IMG/VR virus record: IMGVR_UViG_3300030233_000116
Coordinates: 1-59,697 of that record
Origin: a virus
Reading direction: 5' to 3' (one strand)
DNA length: 59,697 bases
The position numbers were made by a program, and so were the translations under genes. The notes beneath the pieces are model-generated. The model saw only the letters and a program-made list of their open reading frames with translations, was not told where the DNA came from and ran no database searches. This document shows, piece after piece, positions 33,786-40,285 of this stretch; positions within the stretch are counted from its first letter, which is position 1; every line of letters begins with the position of its first letter.

Positions 33786-35627
33786 TCAGCTAAAAGTCGC
33801 ATCTCTTCCCATGCCCTCCTCCAGCCCTCGCAGATCCCGAGGCAGGTAATTCGGGCGGTTCTCATGCACAAACACCGTCGCATGCTCGATGTTCGCCAAC
33901 CCAATCCCCAGGCTCATCACCTGGTCATCGTGCTTGCCTTGCGCGGCCTCGATCTTCCCGTTCGTATTTACTACCATCGTTCCCAGTTCTTTTCGCAACC
34001 ACGGACAAGGCACGTCAATCCCGCTGCCAATCACATCCCATTCCCGGATCGCCTTCTCAATCGCCGAAATCACAATCGGTCGTGTCGCAACCGAGGTTCG
34101 CCATCCCAACTGATCGGTGAAACGCTCTTCCTTCCGATCGAACACTCTGCGCATCGCCACATTGCCGCCAGCATCCTTCAAGTAATTCACCACCGACAAC
34201 CCGGGCCCGTCCATCTCCACATAGATGATGCATCGCCCATAGTATTCGCTCATCATCAATACCTGCTCAGCCAATACATCATGCTCCCATCGGCATGCAG
34301 GTTCGCCCCGTATCGTTTGAGCCAAACGACACACCACTCGAGGACGCACCCATTCCCCGCGTTCATCAAAGTATCCTGCCCGCAAAACCAAAGGACCGTG
34401 ATGGTCGGGATCTTTCCCGCTGGTCTGGCTCGAACCGGTCATCACGTCCAGCGGAATCAGATACCGGCATCCATGCCTTGGCTTCTCCCACATCCACACG
34501 AACGCCTCTGTCTCAAGCCCAACCTTCACAAACCCCGCTCCATCAGTCGGGCGCGCCTTCGAAAAATTTCCATAGTCCGGTGTCGCGTTATCCCTCGCCA
34601 ATATCTTCAGCCCAGCCCGATTGAATGCCTGCCGACCTGACCGCCGAAACGCCCGCTCCCATGTCGAAGGATAATCCTCCTCGAACACATCCGGATCCCG
34701 CTGGCATTCCTCCGCGATCGCCCATCGCCGCCATGCCAACTGTTCCCACACGTCAAAATCCTCAACCGCCTTGCCCAACCGCAACCCCTGCGGCCCTTCA
34801 TTCCCAAAGTCATCGATCAAATCCTGTTCCCCAAAATACCACGGTTGCGCATCGATCGATTCCTGTATCTCCATCTTCTCGTTGGCCGACAACCGAAATG
34901 CCGAATCCGAAAACTCATACCACGCGCTGAAAAGCCGGACGGCCGGCAACCCCTTTGTTTTCCCAGCCAATACCAACCGCTGAAATTCATCAGCATCAAT
35001 CGCCCCACACCATCTTTCGTAATAGTCACCGGCAGCTCCCCTGGCAGTCGACTCCAGAATAATAATGGATCCCGCAACCGGTGGACACGTCTTCAATGCC
35101 CCCGACAGAATGTCCGCAGCATTCGCAACCCCTTCTTCCGCCCACCTCGCAACCTCTGTCCCGATAATAATCTGATACGTCCCCGCACGCCCAGCTTCCC
35201 CATTCTTCGCCGTTGCCTGATCGACCATCGATCCATTCGGAAACCTCGCGAACTTCATCAGCACTTCCGCGCGCTCGCCCCCAGGCGGCATGCTGTCTTC
35301 CTTCGCGTAAACCTTCATCATCCGCATAAGCTTGTCCCCTTGCGAATGGTCGCCCCCGATAACAAGGCCCACCTTCTCGCCCTGCATGCACTTGTCATAC
35401 GTCAGCCAGACCGAAAAGGTCGAAGATCCCTTCTGCCGAGGCTTCAGGTTCAAGATGAAACACGGAACCCCATGCTCCTCGCAGAATGCCACATGATCCC
35501 GCATTCGCCGTTGCATGATGTTCAGTCGCGGGCGTATCAAATTCCGCTTCTTATCGTAAATCTTAGCCCGCGTCTCAAAAGTGACGCCAGGGTCAGTAAG
35601 AATCTTCTTTATTCTGGATTGGGTCAT
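33786..35627 (-). CDS. terL: terminase large subunit
   Basis: 613 residues. ATPase half: PRQKGSST (residue about 64, Walker-A-like) and IIIGTEVARWAEE (Walker-B-like), with LESTARGAAGDYY as the coupling region. Nuclease half: IPLDVMTGSSQTSG, YVEMDGPGLSVVNYL and GKHDDQVMSLGIGL supply the metal-binding acidic residues. Length and order are normal. The enzyme cuts and pumps DNA into proheads at the portal. The small subunit candidate lies upstream at 37.9 kb, separated by seven tiny genes. Confidence 0.9.
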   Translation of the reverse strand: MTQSRIKKILTDPGVTFETRAKIYDKKRNLIRPRLNIMQRRMRDHVAFCEEHGVPCFILNLKPRQKGSSTFSVWLTYDKCMQGEKVGLVIGGDHSQGDKLMRMMKVYAKEDSMPPGGERAEVLMKFARFPNGSMVDQATAKNGEAGRAGTYQIIIGTEVARWAEEGVANAADILSGALKTCPPVAGSIIILESTARGAAGDYYERWCGAIDADEFQRLVLAGKTKGLPAVRLFSAWYEFSDSAFRLSANEKMEIQESIDAQPWYFGEQDLIDDFGNEGPQGLRLGKAVEDFDVWEQLAWRRWAIAEECQRDPDVFEEDYPSTWERAFRRSGRQAFNRAGLKILARDNATPDYGNFSKARPTDGAGFVKVGLETEAFVWMWEKPRHGCRYLIPLDVMTGSSQTSGKDPDHHGPLVLRAGYFDERGEWVRPRVVCRLAQTIRGEPACRWEHDVLAEQVLMMSEYYGRCIIYVEMDGPGLSVVNYLKDAGGNVAMRRVFDRKEERFTDQLGWRTSVATRPIVISAIEKAIREWDVIGSGIDVPCPWLRKELGTMVVNTNGKIEAAQGKHDDQVMSLGIGLANIEHATVFVHENRPNYLPRDLRGLEEGMGRDATFS

Positions 35628-35662
35628 GGTTTAAGGCGTTCCTCTCCGTCGGTCATCGCTCT

Positions 35663-35899
35663 TTAGGATTCATTTTCGGAATCTTTCCATTGCTCCCTCA
35701 CCTCGGTGATGGTGAATCCGGCTCTGCGTAGAGCGGTGGCGTAGCCGGTGGCGCCGATGTGGTGTGCGGCGAGGGGGCCGCGGGCGCCGGCGTGATGGCG
35801 GGCGACATGGATGGCTCGCTTGGTATCTACTGCGTAGGCGTGGCAGAGGAAGGTGGGGTTGCCTTTGCGTGGGGTGCGGTAGATGGCATAGTATTTCAT
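35663..35899 (-). CDS. small hypothetical protein
   Basis: 78 residues from ATG 35899, which overlaps the preceding stop as ATGA. Sequence KYYAIYRTPRKGNPTFLCHA then ALRRAGFTITEVREQW. Compact alpha/beta, no family recognised. Part of the tight string of small genes before terL. Confidence 0.7.
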   Translation of the reverse strand: MKYYAIYRTPRKGNPTFLCHAYAVDTKRAIHVARHHAGARGPLAAHHIGATGYATALRRAGFTITEVREQWKDSENES

Positions 35900-36102
35900 T
35901 TCGTCTCTCTCAATGCCGACAAGGTGACGAACCGGACCCCGGCCCGCGAACCCAGTTTCTTCAATCGCTTCCATACCGCAATGCGCGACATATCCGCTCT
36001 CTTCGCAATCTCAAGCGCCGGCATGCCGGCGACCGCGTCCTTCAGTATCTGCCGGTCTTTTTCATCCCGGCAGGCTTGTTTCATGGCCTGCAGCTTACTC
36101 AT
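35896..36102 (-). CDS. small helix-turn-helix protein
   Basis: 68 residues. LKDAVAGMPALEIAKRADMS followed by RIAVWKRLKKLG is a clear HTH of the resolvase/terminase-small-subunit style. Could be a DNA-binding helper of packaging or a late regulator. ATGA overlap at both ends. Confidence 0.7.
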   Translation of the reverse strand: MSKLQAMKQACRDEKDRQILKDAVAGMPALEIAKRADMSRIAVWKRLKKLGSRAGVRFVTLSALRETK

Positions 36103-36287
36103 TTCTCGTGCATGCCCTTCATTAACTTCAGCATCTCTTCCTGATTGATCACCGATAATCGCGTCAGGCGGATGTGCTCCTCCAGCGCATTAGCGATGCG
36201 CTCCAGCGCCGGCAGCGCTAGCGTTTCATCCCATTCGTCCGGCAGCCTGAATCGCCGCCCTGTCTTTAGCGCTTCTTCAAGTGTCAT
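36099..36287 (-). CDS. small helical protein
   Basis: 62 residues; starts TLEEALKTGRRFRLPDEWDE, followed by an amphipathic helix ALERIANALEEHIRLTRLSV. Coupled by ATGA to both neighbours. No recognised family. Confidence 0.65.
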   Translation of the reverse strand: MTLEEALKTGRRFRLPDEWDETLALPALERIANALEEHIRLTRLSVINQEEMLKLMKGMHEK

Positions 36288-36406
36288 AAATCCATCTCCT
36301 CAAGCTCATACCAATCCGGCTCCAATACCCGAACACATGGATATACCTGGGCTTCCTCCCCTTCTTCCAGCTCTTCCGGGCATGGCAGTTCATTCGGTTC
36401 CTTCAT
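36284..36406 (-). CDS. 40-residue acidic peptide
   Basis: From ATG 36406 with AAGGA just upstream; ends in ATGA overlap with the next gene at 36287. Sequence is Glu-rich (CPEELEEGEEAQVYPCVRVL) and ends DWYELEEMDL. Real coding is suggested by the overlap and by placement in a row of coupled genes. The longer reading frame upstream is a shadow of the preceding gene. Confidence 0.5.
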   Translation of the reverse strand: MKEPNELPCPEELEEGEEAQVYPCVRVLEPDWYELEEMDL

Positions 36407-36417
36407 TTCCTTCGCTT

Positions 36418-36639
36418 CTAATGCCGCCCCCCAGCTCGAGGACGAGCGGGAAACCCTTTCAACCCTGACGGCCGGGGATCCACGTCGCCGACAAGGAAAT
36501 CTATTCCTTGGGCCCGGTCGTGGTTTATCGCGTCCTGCATCAAGTCCATGCAGGCCGGCAAGATGATTTCCCGGGTGGATTGCCCTTCCATCACGGCGCC
36601 TAGCAGTAGGACGCACCCTGTCGCCGAATATTCGCTCAT
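36418..36639 (-). CDS. small hypothetical protein
   Basis: 73 residues from ATG 36639, with AAGGAGG at about seven bases, a strong ribosome site. SEYSATGCVLLLGAVMEGQS then ACMDLMQDAINHDRAQGIDF. The C-terminus is Pro/Arg-rich. Family not recognised. Confidence 0.65.
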   Translation of the reverse strand: MSEYSATGCVLLLGAVMEGQSTREIILPACMDLMQDAINHDRAQGIDFLVGDVDPRPSGLKGFPARPRAGGRH

Positions 36640-36995
36640 TGTGCCCTCCTTCCCGGACCAATTACGCTTGCCAACGTCCACCAAAGCCGGAACGAAGTCC
36701 GTAGCCAACTCTTCCGGATCTCGCCCAGCTCAGAAATCGCAGCGATCCCGGGGCCGGTAAGCTCGATCATCCTTCCGCCCTGGAACGCCGTCACCGGGAA
36801 CCGGTGCCCAAACTCCCGGATTTGATGCGGGTGCAATTGGACGCGTTCCGCAGACCGGACCTTCGTCAGCCATGCCTGTTCCTGGCTCTCAGGAGCCGCT
36901 GACGCCTTTGGAGGGGCCGGAATAGGACCAAGGAGCGCGGAAAGCCCACGGCCCATCCGTGGAGCCCGAGGAAGTGGTGATCGCATGCGGTTCAT
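36636..36995 (-). CDS. hypothetical protein with ParB-like N-terminal motif
   Basis: 119 residues from ATG 36995 (ATGA with the upstream stop). Near the N-terminus it reads MGRGLSALLG, which is the conserved ParB segment that contacts ParA, followed by a Pro/Ala linker. The rest (VQLHPHQIREFGHRFPVTAF; LRTSFRLWWTLASVIG) is not a ParB DNA-binding domain. Could mimic ParB toward a host ParA, or the match may be chance. Confidence 0.6.
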   Translation of the reverse strand: MNRMRSPLPRAPRMGRGLSALLGPIPAPPKASAAPESQEQAWLTKVRSAERVQLHPHQIREFGHRFPVTAFQGGRMIELTGPGIAAISELGEIRKSWLRTSFRLWWTLASVIGPGRRAQ

Positions 36996-37174
36996 CGGGC
37001 GAAATATTGAGCGTCCGGCATAGTGCGGACTGCGTTGCGCGACCCCGAAGGGGTGATCTCCTTCAGTTCGCCATGCAGGCGAGCAATCCGGACCATAACG
37101 CGATGGCCAAGCCAATCGCGCAGATACCGCTGACCGGGCTGAAGCCGGTCGTGGGGGGTGGGTGTCTCACTCAT
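36992..37174 (-). CDS. small hypothetical protein
   Basis: 60 residues from ATG 37174; no Shine-Dalgarno, and it would be the first gene after the 277-bp control gap, so a leaderless or TTG-extended start is possible. Contains GQRYLRDWLGHRVMVRIARL, a short beta barrel-like segment. Function unknown. Confidence 0.55.
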   Translation of the reverse strand: MSETPTPHDRLQPGQRYLRDWLGHRVMVRIARLHGELKEITPSGSRNAVRTMPDAQYFAR

Positions 37175-37247
37175 CGGCACAACCGTAGGTTGCCGACCCG
37201 GAAACGGCAACCCCAAAAGTTAACATCCAGCCACTTTTTGTTAACCG

Positions 37248-37277
37248 GTCTCAATTTGTCTCATGGCTCGCTGAGAC
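37248..37277. promoter_or_regulatory. three GTCTCA motifs with inverted repeat
   Basis: GTCTCA at 37248-37253 and 37258-37263, and its reverse complement at 37272-37277. The last two form TTTGTCTCA-N8-TGAGACAAA, a 9-bp inverted repeat. They match the nine copies at 38.4-38.6 kb and sit upstream of the short leftward gene at 37174. Two GTTAAC palindromes lie close by (37219-37224, 37240-37245). Likely operator for a shared regulator. Confidence 0.6.
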
Positions 37278-37411
37278 AAAAACCGGTCAAATCCTCTCAA
37301 GATTGCGATTCTCTGAATTGCGAAACTTGCGTTTGAACACATTTTCCGGCATCTCATTTTCGCGAAACAACCTCGATCGGCTTCCGGATTCGCAAATTTG
37401 GAAAGGCGTTC

Positions 37412-37438
37412 AGAGTCACAACCTTACACAATGACTCT
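37412..37438 (-). terminator. hairpin after small-terminase gene
   Basis: AGAGTCA (37412-37418) and TGACTCT (37432-37438) form a 7-bp stem with a 13-nt loop, starting 14 bases after the stop at 37452. No U-tract, so only a weak candidate for a terminator or processing site. Confidence 0.35.
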
Positions 37439-37451
37439 AATGCGGACTTTG

Positions 37452-37952
37452 TTAACTGCCCTCCAGGGCCGGTTTCTCTGCCGCATCGAGCATCCGCCGG
37501 AGTTGTTCCCGCGCCTCAGGCGAGGCCAACATGGTTTCCACAACCTTCTCCGGTGTCGCGTCCGCGTTCTGCGTGATATGCAATGACCGCTCGACAGGTT
37601 TCCCGATTTCGTAATGCGCGGCCATCTCCGCAGCCTTCAACCTGGCTTGCCAGTCCGGCACCTCGATGAAATCTTTCACCTGCGCGCTCCAGACTCGTTT
37701 TGTGGCCTGCAATGCTTTATCGATCACCCGCTTCGCCTCGATAAACTGCTCGGTAAACTGCCCCCTAGTGTCCAAGTCTTCATTGTTTGAATTCTGAACA
37801 CGGGTAAGCGCCGATGAGTGAGAATCGCGCGCACGCGGCTCGGTTTGCATTTTCTTACCCCTCACCCGCCCTTTACCCTGCCCATTTTTGACTCCGGGAG
37901 GTCGTCCTAATCGCTTTTTCTCCGTAGGAGCAGGAGCAAATTCACCATCCAT
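37452..37952 (-). CDS. putative terminase small subunit
   Basis: 166 residues from ATG 37952, with GGGAG at eight bases. N-terminal AT-hook-like KKRLGRPPGVKNGQGKG, a polar linker, then helices with VPDWQARLKAAEMAAHYEIG and KPVERSLHI, the style of phage small-terminase C-termini. It starts the packaging cluster. It would recognise packaging DNA and recruit TerL. Overlaps the upstream gene by 11 bp. Confidence 0.6.
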   Translation of the reverse strand: MDGEFAPAPTEKKRLGRPPGVKNGQGKGRVRGKKMQTEPRARDSHSSALTRVQNSNNEDLDTRGQFTEQFIEAKRVIDKALQATKRVWSAQVKDFIEVPDWQARLKAAEMAAHYEIGKPVERSLHITQNADATPEKVVETMLASPEAREQLRRMLDAAEKPALEGS

Positions 37953-38358
37953 GACGCATCTCCCTACCGGTTTGCACTTTTGTCCTGCCAACCATGGCGG
38001 ACGCGATGACGGTAAGCGCATCGGCAACCTCATCCAGGGTGACAGCGATCGCCTCGAGCCGACCCTCGACAGCATCCATGTGGCAAGCAAGCCTCTCCGG
38101 AATCTCCCCACAACCCCCTTCGTTAACCACCCCTGCACTCTCCATATCCTCCACCCCATTAAAACCCCCGGAACCCACCCCTTCGCTACAGCAACCCGTC
38201 TCACAGCCATGCTCAACATCACCCATGGAGGGTGCATCATCAAACCGGTCGGCGAGATCAGAGAGGAATTTCGAGTTGTCGGTGTCGGCGCCGAGCAAGC
38301 CCCTGTGGTAATGGGCCAGGGCGATCAAATTGGCTTTAATGCGTTGGTTCTCAGTCAT
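37942..38358 (-). CDS. hypothetical protein at head of late operon
   Basis: 138 residues from ATG 38358, no Shine-Dalgarno. Helical ends (TENQRIKANLIALAHYHRGL; DAVEGRLEAIAVTLDEVADA) enclose a Cys/Gly-rich middle. It is the first gene left of the GTCTCA array, so its promoter should lie in that array. Function unknown. Confidence 0.65.
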   Translation of the reverse strand: MTENQRIKANLIALAHYHRGLLGADTDNSKFLSDLADRFDDAPSMGDVEHGCETGCCSEGVGSGGFNGVEDMESAGVVNEGGCGEIPERLACHMDAVEGRLEAIAVTLDEVADALTVIASAMVGRTKVQTGREMRHGW

Positions 38359-38413
38359 CGGCTGTAAACCAACCACACGACGACAACCTGGTCGAGCGGA
38401 AACCTGCCAATTG

Positions 38414-38578
38414 GTCTCATGGCTGAATTTGTCTCATGGGCGGATGAGATCCCCGAAAGATTGTCTACCGAAGGTTGGTCTCACGGCGCGGTATATATGC
38501 GGAGCATATACCGCCGTGAGACCATGAGACAATCGGGTCTCATGGACCGTGAGACAAGCTGAGACAAAGCCGTGAGAC
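38414..38578. repeat. array of nine GTCTCA motifs
   Basis: Exact GTCTCA at 38414, 38431, 38478 and 38537, and exact TGAGAC at 38517, 38525, 38550, 38560 and 38573. The fuller consensus is TTGTCTCATGG. Near-matches occur at about 38443 and 38461. All three copies left of the central dyad point right, and five of the six to its right point left. Such clustering between divergent transcription units suggests iterons of a replication origin or a multi-site operator. Confidence 0.8.
38476..38524. promoter_or_regulatory. large bulged dyad at array centre
   Basis: Arms TGGTCTCACGGC-GC-GGTATAT-AT-GC and GCATATACCGCCGTGAGACCA pair over 21 bp with two 2-nt bulges and a GGA loop. The arms contain two of the GTCTCA motifs and an A/T-rich GGTATAT core. 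It could extrude as a cruciform, serve as an origin dyad, or be an RNA hairpin in a leader. Confidence 0.75.
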
Positions 38579-38605
38579 TTTTTCAAAAAAATCTTTCTCC
38601 ACCCC

Positions 38606-38634
38606 TTGACAGTCTACGCACCAGTGCGTATTGT
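38606..38634 (+). promoter_or_regulatory. rightward promoter with internal operator
   Basis: TTGACA (38606-38611), 17-bp spacer, TATTGT (38629-38634). The predicted start site lies about two bases before ATG 38644, so the message is nearly leaderless. The spacer holds TACGCAC-CA-GTGCGTA (38615-38630), a perfect 7-bp inverted repeat that overlaps the -10 by two bases and would block RNA polymerase when bound. Confidence 0.7.
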
Positions 38635-38643
38635 TATTGCGTC

Positions 38644-38850
38644 ATGGATAACAAATACAGCGAACAAGATTGCGATTACCAGGTCATCTACACGCCTATG
38701 GGCGACAAGGCCTACGACTTGATTGGGAGTAAAGGGGTGTGGCGCGTCTGGGACGAGGACGACGTGCGGCGTTCGCCGTACGCCAACACCTTTACCGCAA
38801 CAGCGGTAATGGAAGCCATGGAAGAGGAAGCCATGGAAGACGAAGAATAA
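38644..38850 (+). CDS. small acidic protein, first rightward gene
   Basis: 68 residues from ATG 38644, placed immediately after a promoter with operator. YQVIYTPMGDKAYDLIGSKG and GVWRVWDEDDVRRSPY suggest a compact fold; the end is Glu/Met-rich. Acidic and expressed first, so it may be a host-takeover or regulatory protein; this is inference. Confidence 0.7.
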   Translation: MDNKYSEQDCDYQVIYTPMGDKAYDLIGSKGVWRVWDEDDVRRSPYANTFTATAVMEAMEEEAMEDEE

Positions 38851-38881
38851 CCCCACCGCCAACCCAACACCACCCACCAAT

Positions 38882-39196
38882 ATGGAAATGCAAAATCTCA
38901 CCCCTCATCCTCTGGCCCTCCACGGGCCGGAGGGGATAACTCAGCTCCCGGTTTCCGGGCCAGCCCCTCGGTTGGTCCCGAGCCGGGAAAACCTTGGGAG
39001 CCTTGCCGGGCTCCCCGTGGTCCGCACGACCCTCGGCGCTCCCGAGGGGCTTCCAGCCCCCCAAGAGGGGGTCATCTTGGTCGTCTCGGCCCTCGTGGCC
39101 GAGCATCCGTCCCTCTCGCCGGTGGCGGACCATCAACACTGTTTCCTGGCGCGCCCGCGCTGCCAGGAACGGCGGGCGCTGCGGATTTCATCCTGA
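38882..39196 (+). CDS. conserved phage protein of the NLTPH family
   Basis: 104 residues. NLTPHPLALHGPEGITQLPV, then VVRTTLGAPEGLPAPQEG and ILVVSALVAEH match a small phage family of unknown function. The last 30 residues look unlike the family and are basic, and a charged frame starts just beyond the stop, so a frameshift or +1 recoding near the end is possible. Confidence 0.7.
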   Translation: MEMQNLTPHPLALHGPEGITQLPVSGPAPRLVPSRENLGSLAGLPVVRTTLGAPEGLPAPQEGVILVVSALVAEHPSLSPVADHQHCFLARPRCQERRALRISS

Positions 39197-39200
39197 CGCG

Positions 39201-39374
39201 CTGGCTCTGCTAGATCGCATCGAGGCCGCGCAGGAGAAGGCTGAGAAACTTCGAGCCTCCCGCGAGGAGAACGAGCGCCGAGCAGCCGCCGAGAAGAAGG
39301 CGGAGGAGGACAATAAATTCTCCGGTCTCGGCAACGCATTTGATCAAAACCAAAAATTGTCTGAGATATTATGA
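39201..39374 (+). CDS. charged helical segment, start unresolved
   Basis: The frame ALLDRIEAAQEKAEKLRAS through to SGLGNAFDQNQKLSEIL is clearly coding-like and ends in an ATGA overlap with the next gene, but has no ATG or GTG in reach; CTG 39201 is the nearest candidate. It is in the +1 frame relative to the preceding gene, which ends TCC TGA C, so a +1 frameshift could fuse the two products. Confidence 0.4.
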   Translation: MALLDRIEAAQEKAEKLRASREENERRAAAEKKAEEDNKFSGLGNAFDQNQKLSEIL

Positions 39375-39964
39375 CTGAACTCAAAGAAGCATACCTGGCC
39401 ATGCATAAAGCGTCAGGAATCAAAGTCGGCGACCGCGTGCGGGTGCTGAGAGGATTCGGGAAAGGCGAAATGGGCTGTGCTATAAGTGATGCAAAGGAGC
39501 AACAAATCAAATCAATCGGGAACACTTATCTGGTTGAAAGCGATCGTTGCGAGTATGGTTTTGGATTGGACAATCATTATAGATACCCTTTCTTCGTCCT
39601 CGAAAAGCTCGCCCCGCAGCACAAAGCCGTGCGCTTCGGCGAATACGAAGCCAAGGTAACGGCGGATACCGTGACAATCCCTCGCGAGCAAGTCGAAGCC
39701 GTGATCTCAGCCATGAATGAGTTGTGTGGCAACACGGAGCCTGAAAAGCCGAAGCGCAAACCGCTGCCGGACCTGCCGCCGCTGCCGTCTGGCGCGGTTT
39801 ATTTAGGGAGATGTGGCGAGTTTCAGACCTCTGGTTTTTTTGAAGGATGGGGTTGCCATTACGGTGAAGAGTGGAAATGGGATAAATGGAGCGGCGACTG
39901 TGAGTTGTTTTTCTACGCCGCACCCGCCGATTCCAAAATTGCAAAACTCAACGGGCTTGCCTGA
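39371..39964 (+). CDS. hypothetical protein
   Basis: 197 residues, ATG overlapping the previous stop. A KOW/SH3-like N-terminal part (GIKVGDRVRVLRGFGKGEMG) is followed by a Pro-rich linker (KPKRKPLPDLPPLPSG) and an aromatic C-terminal domain (FEGWGCHYGEEWKWDKWSGD). No family recognised. Confidence 0.7.
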   Translation: MTELKEAYLAMHKASGIKVGDRVRVLRGFGKGEMGCAISDAKEQQIKSIGNTYLVESDRCEYGFGLDNHYRYPFFVLEKLAPQHKAVRFGEYEAKVTADTVTIPREQVEAVISAMNELCGNTEPEKPKRKPLPDLPPLPSGAVYLGRCGEFQTSGFFEGWGCHYGEEWKWDKWSGDCELFFYAAPADSKIAKLNGLA

Positions 39965-40002
39965 TATGCAAACACGAAACGGCAAAAAGAGGTGCCTGGA
40001 TC

Positions 40003-40257
40003 ATGAAAATCACCATCAATCACCCCTCCAGCTCCTACGGAATGCCGGTCATCCTCGACGATACCGGCCAGCCCATGGACTACGCCGATGGCGTCCGGGA
40101 GATCCGGGCGCGTTACAAGCTGAACACTCAGCAATTCGGGGTCATCTGCGGAGTCTCCGGGCGCACTGTGGAGGGCTGGGAGCAAGGGAGGCCGCCCAGC
40201 GCTCAAGCATTGCTCTCAATAGCGCAGCTTATTAACAAACCCAAACGCAAGTCATGA
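40003..40257 (+). CDS. Xre-like helix-turn-helix regulator
   Basis: 84 residues with AGAGGTG nine bases ahead. REIRARYKLNTQQFGVICGV and SGRTVEGWEQGRPPS form a Cro/C1-type HTH as found in antitoxin-like regulators (HigA/MqsA C-terminal style). It ends the rightward operon, convergent with the primase gene. A candidate to bind the operator at 38615-38630. Confidence 0.8.
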   Translation: MKITINHPSSSYGMPVILDDTGQPMDYADGVREIRARYKLNTQQFGVICGVSGRTVEGWEQGRPPSAQALLSIAQLINKPKRKS

Positions 40258-40285
40258 GCACCAAGAATCCCACGAATCAACCAAC

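Noticed and set aside
38414-38578. CRISPR array or simple restriction-site cluster
   Set aside because: Motifs are 6-11 bp on both strands with irregular spacing and no constant spacers, so not CRISPR. GGTCTC is a restriction site in some enzymes, but phages tend to avoid such clusters, so an operator or origin role is more likely.
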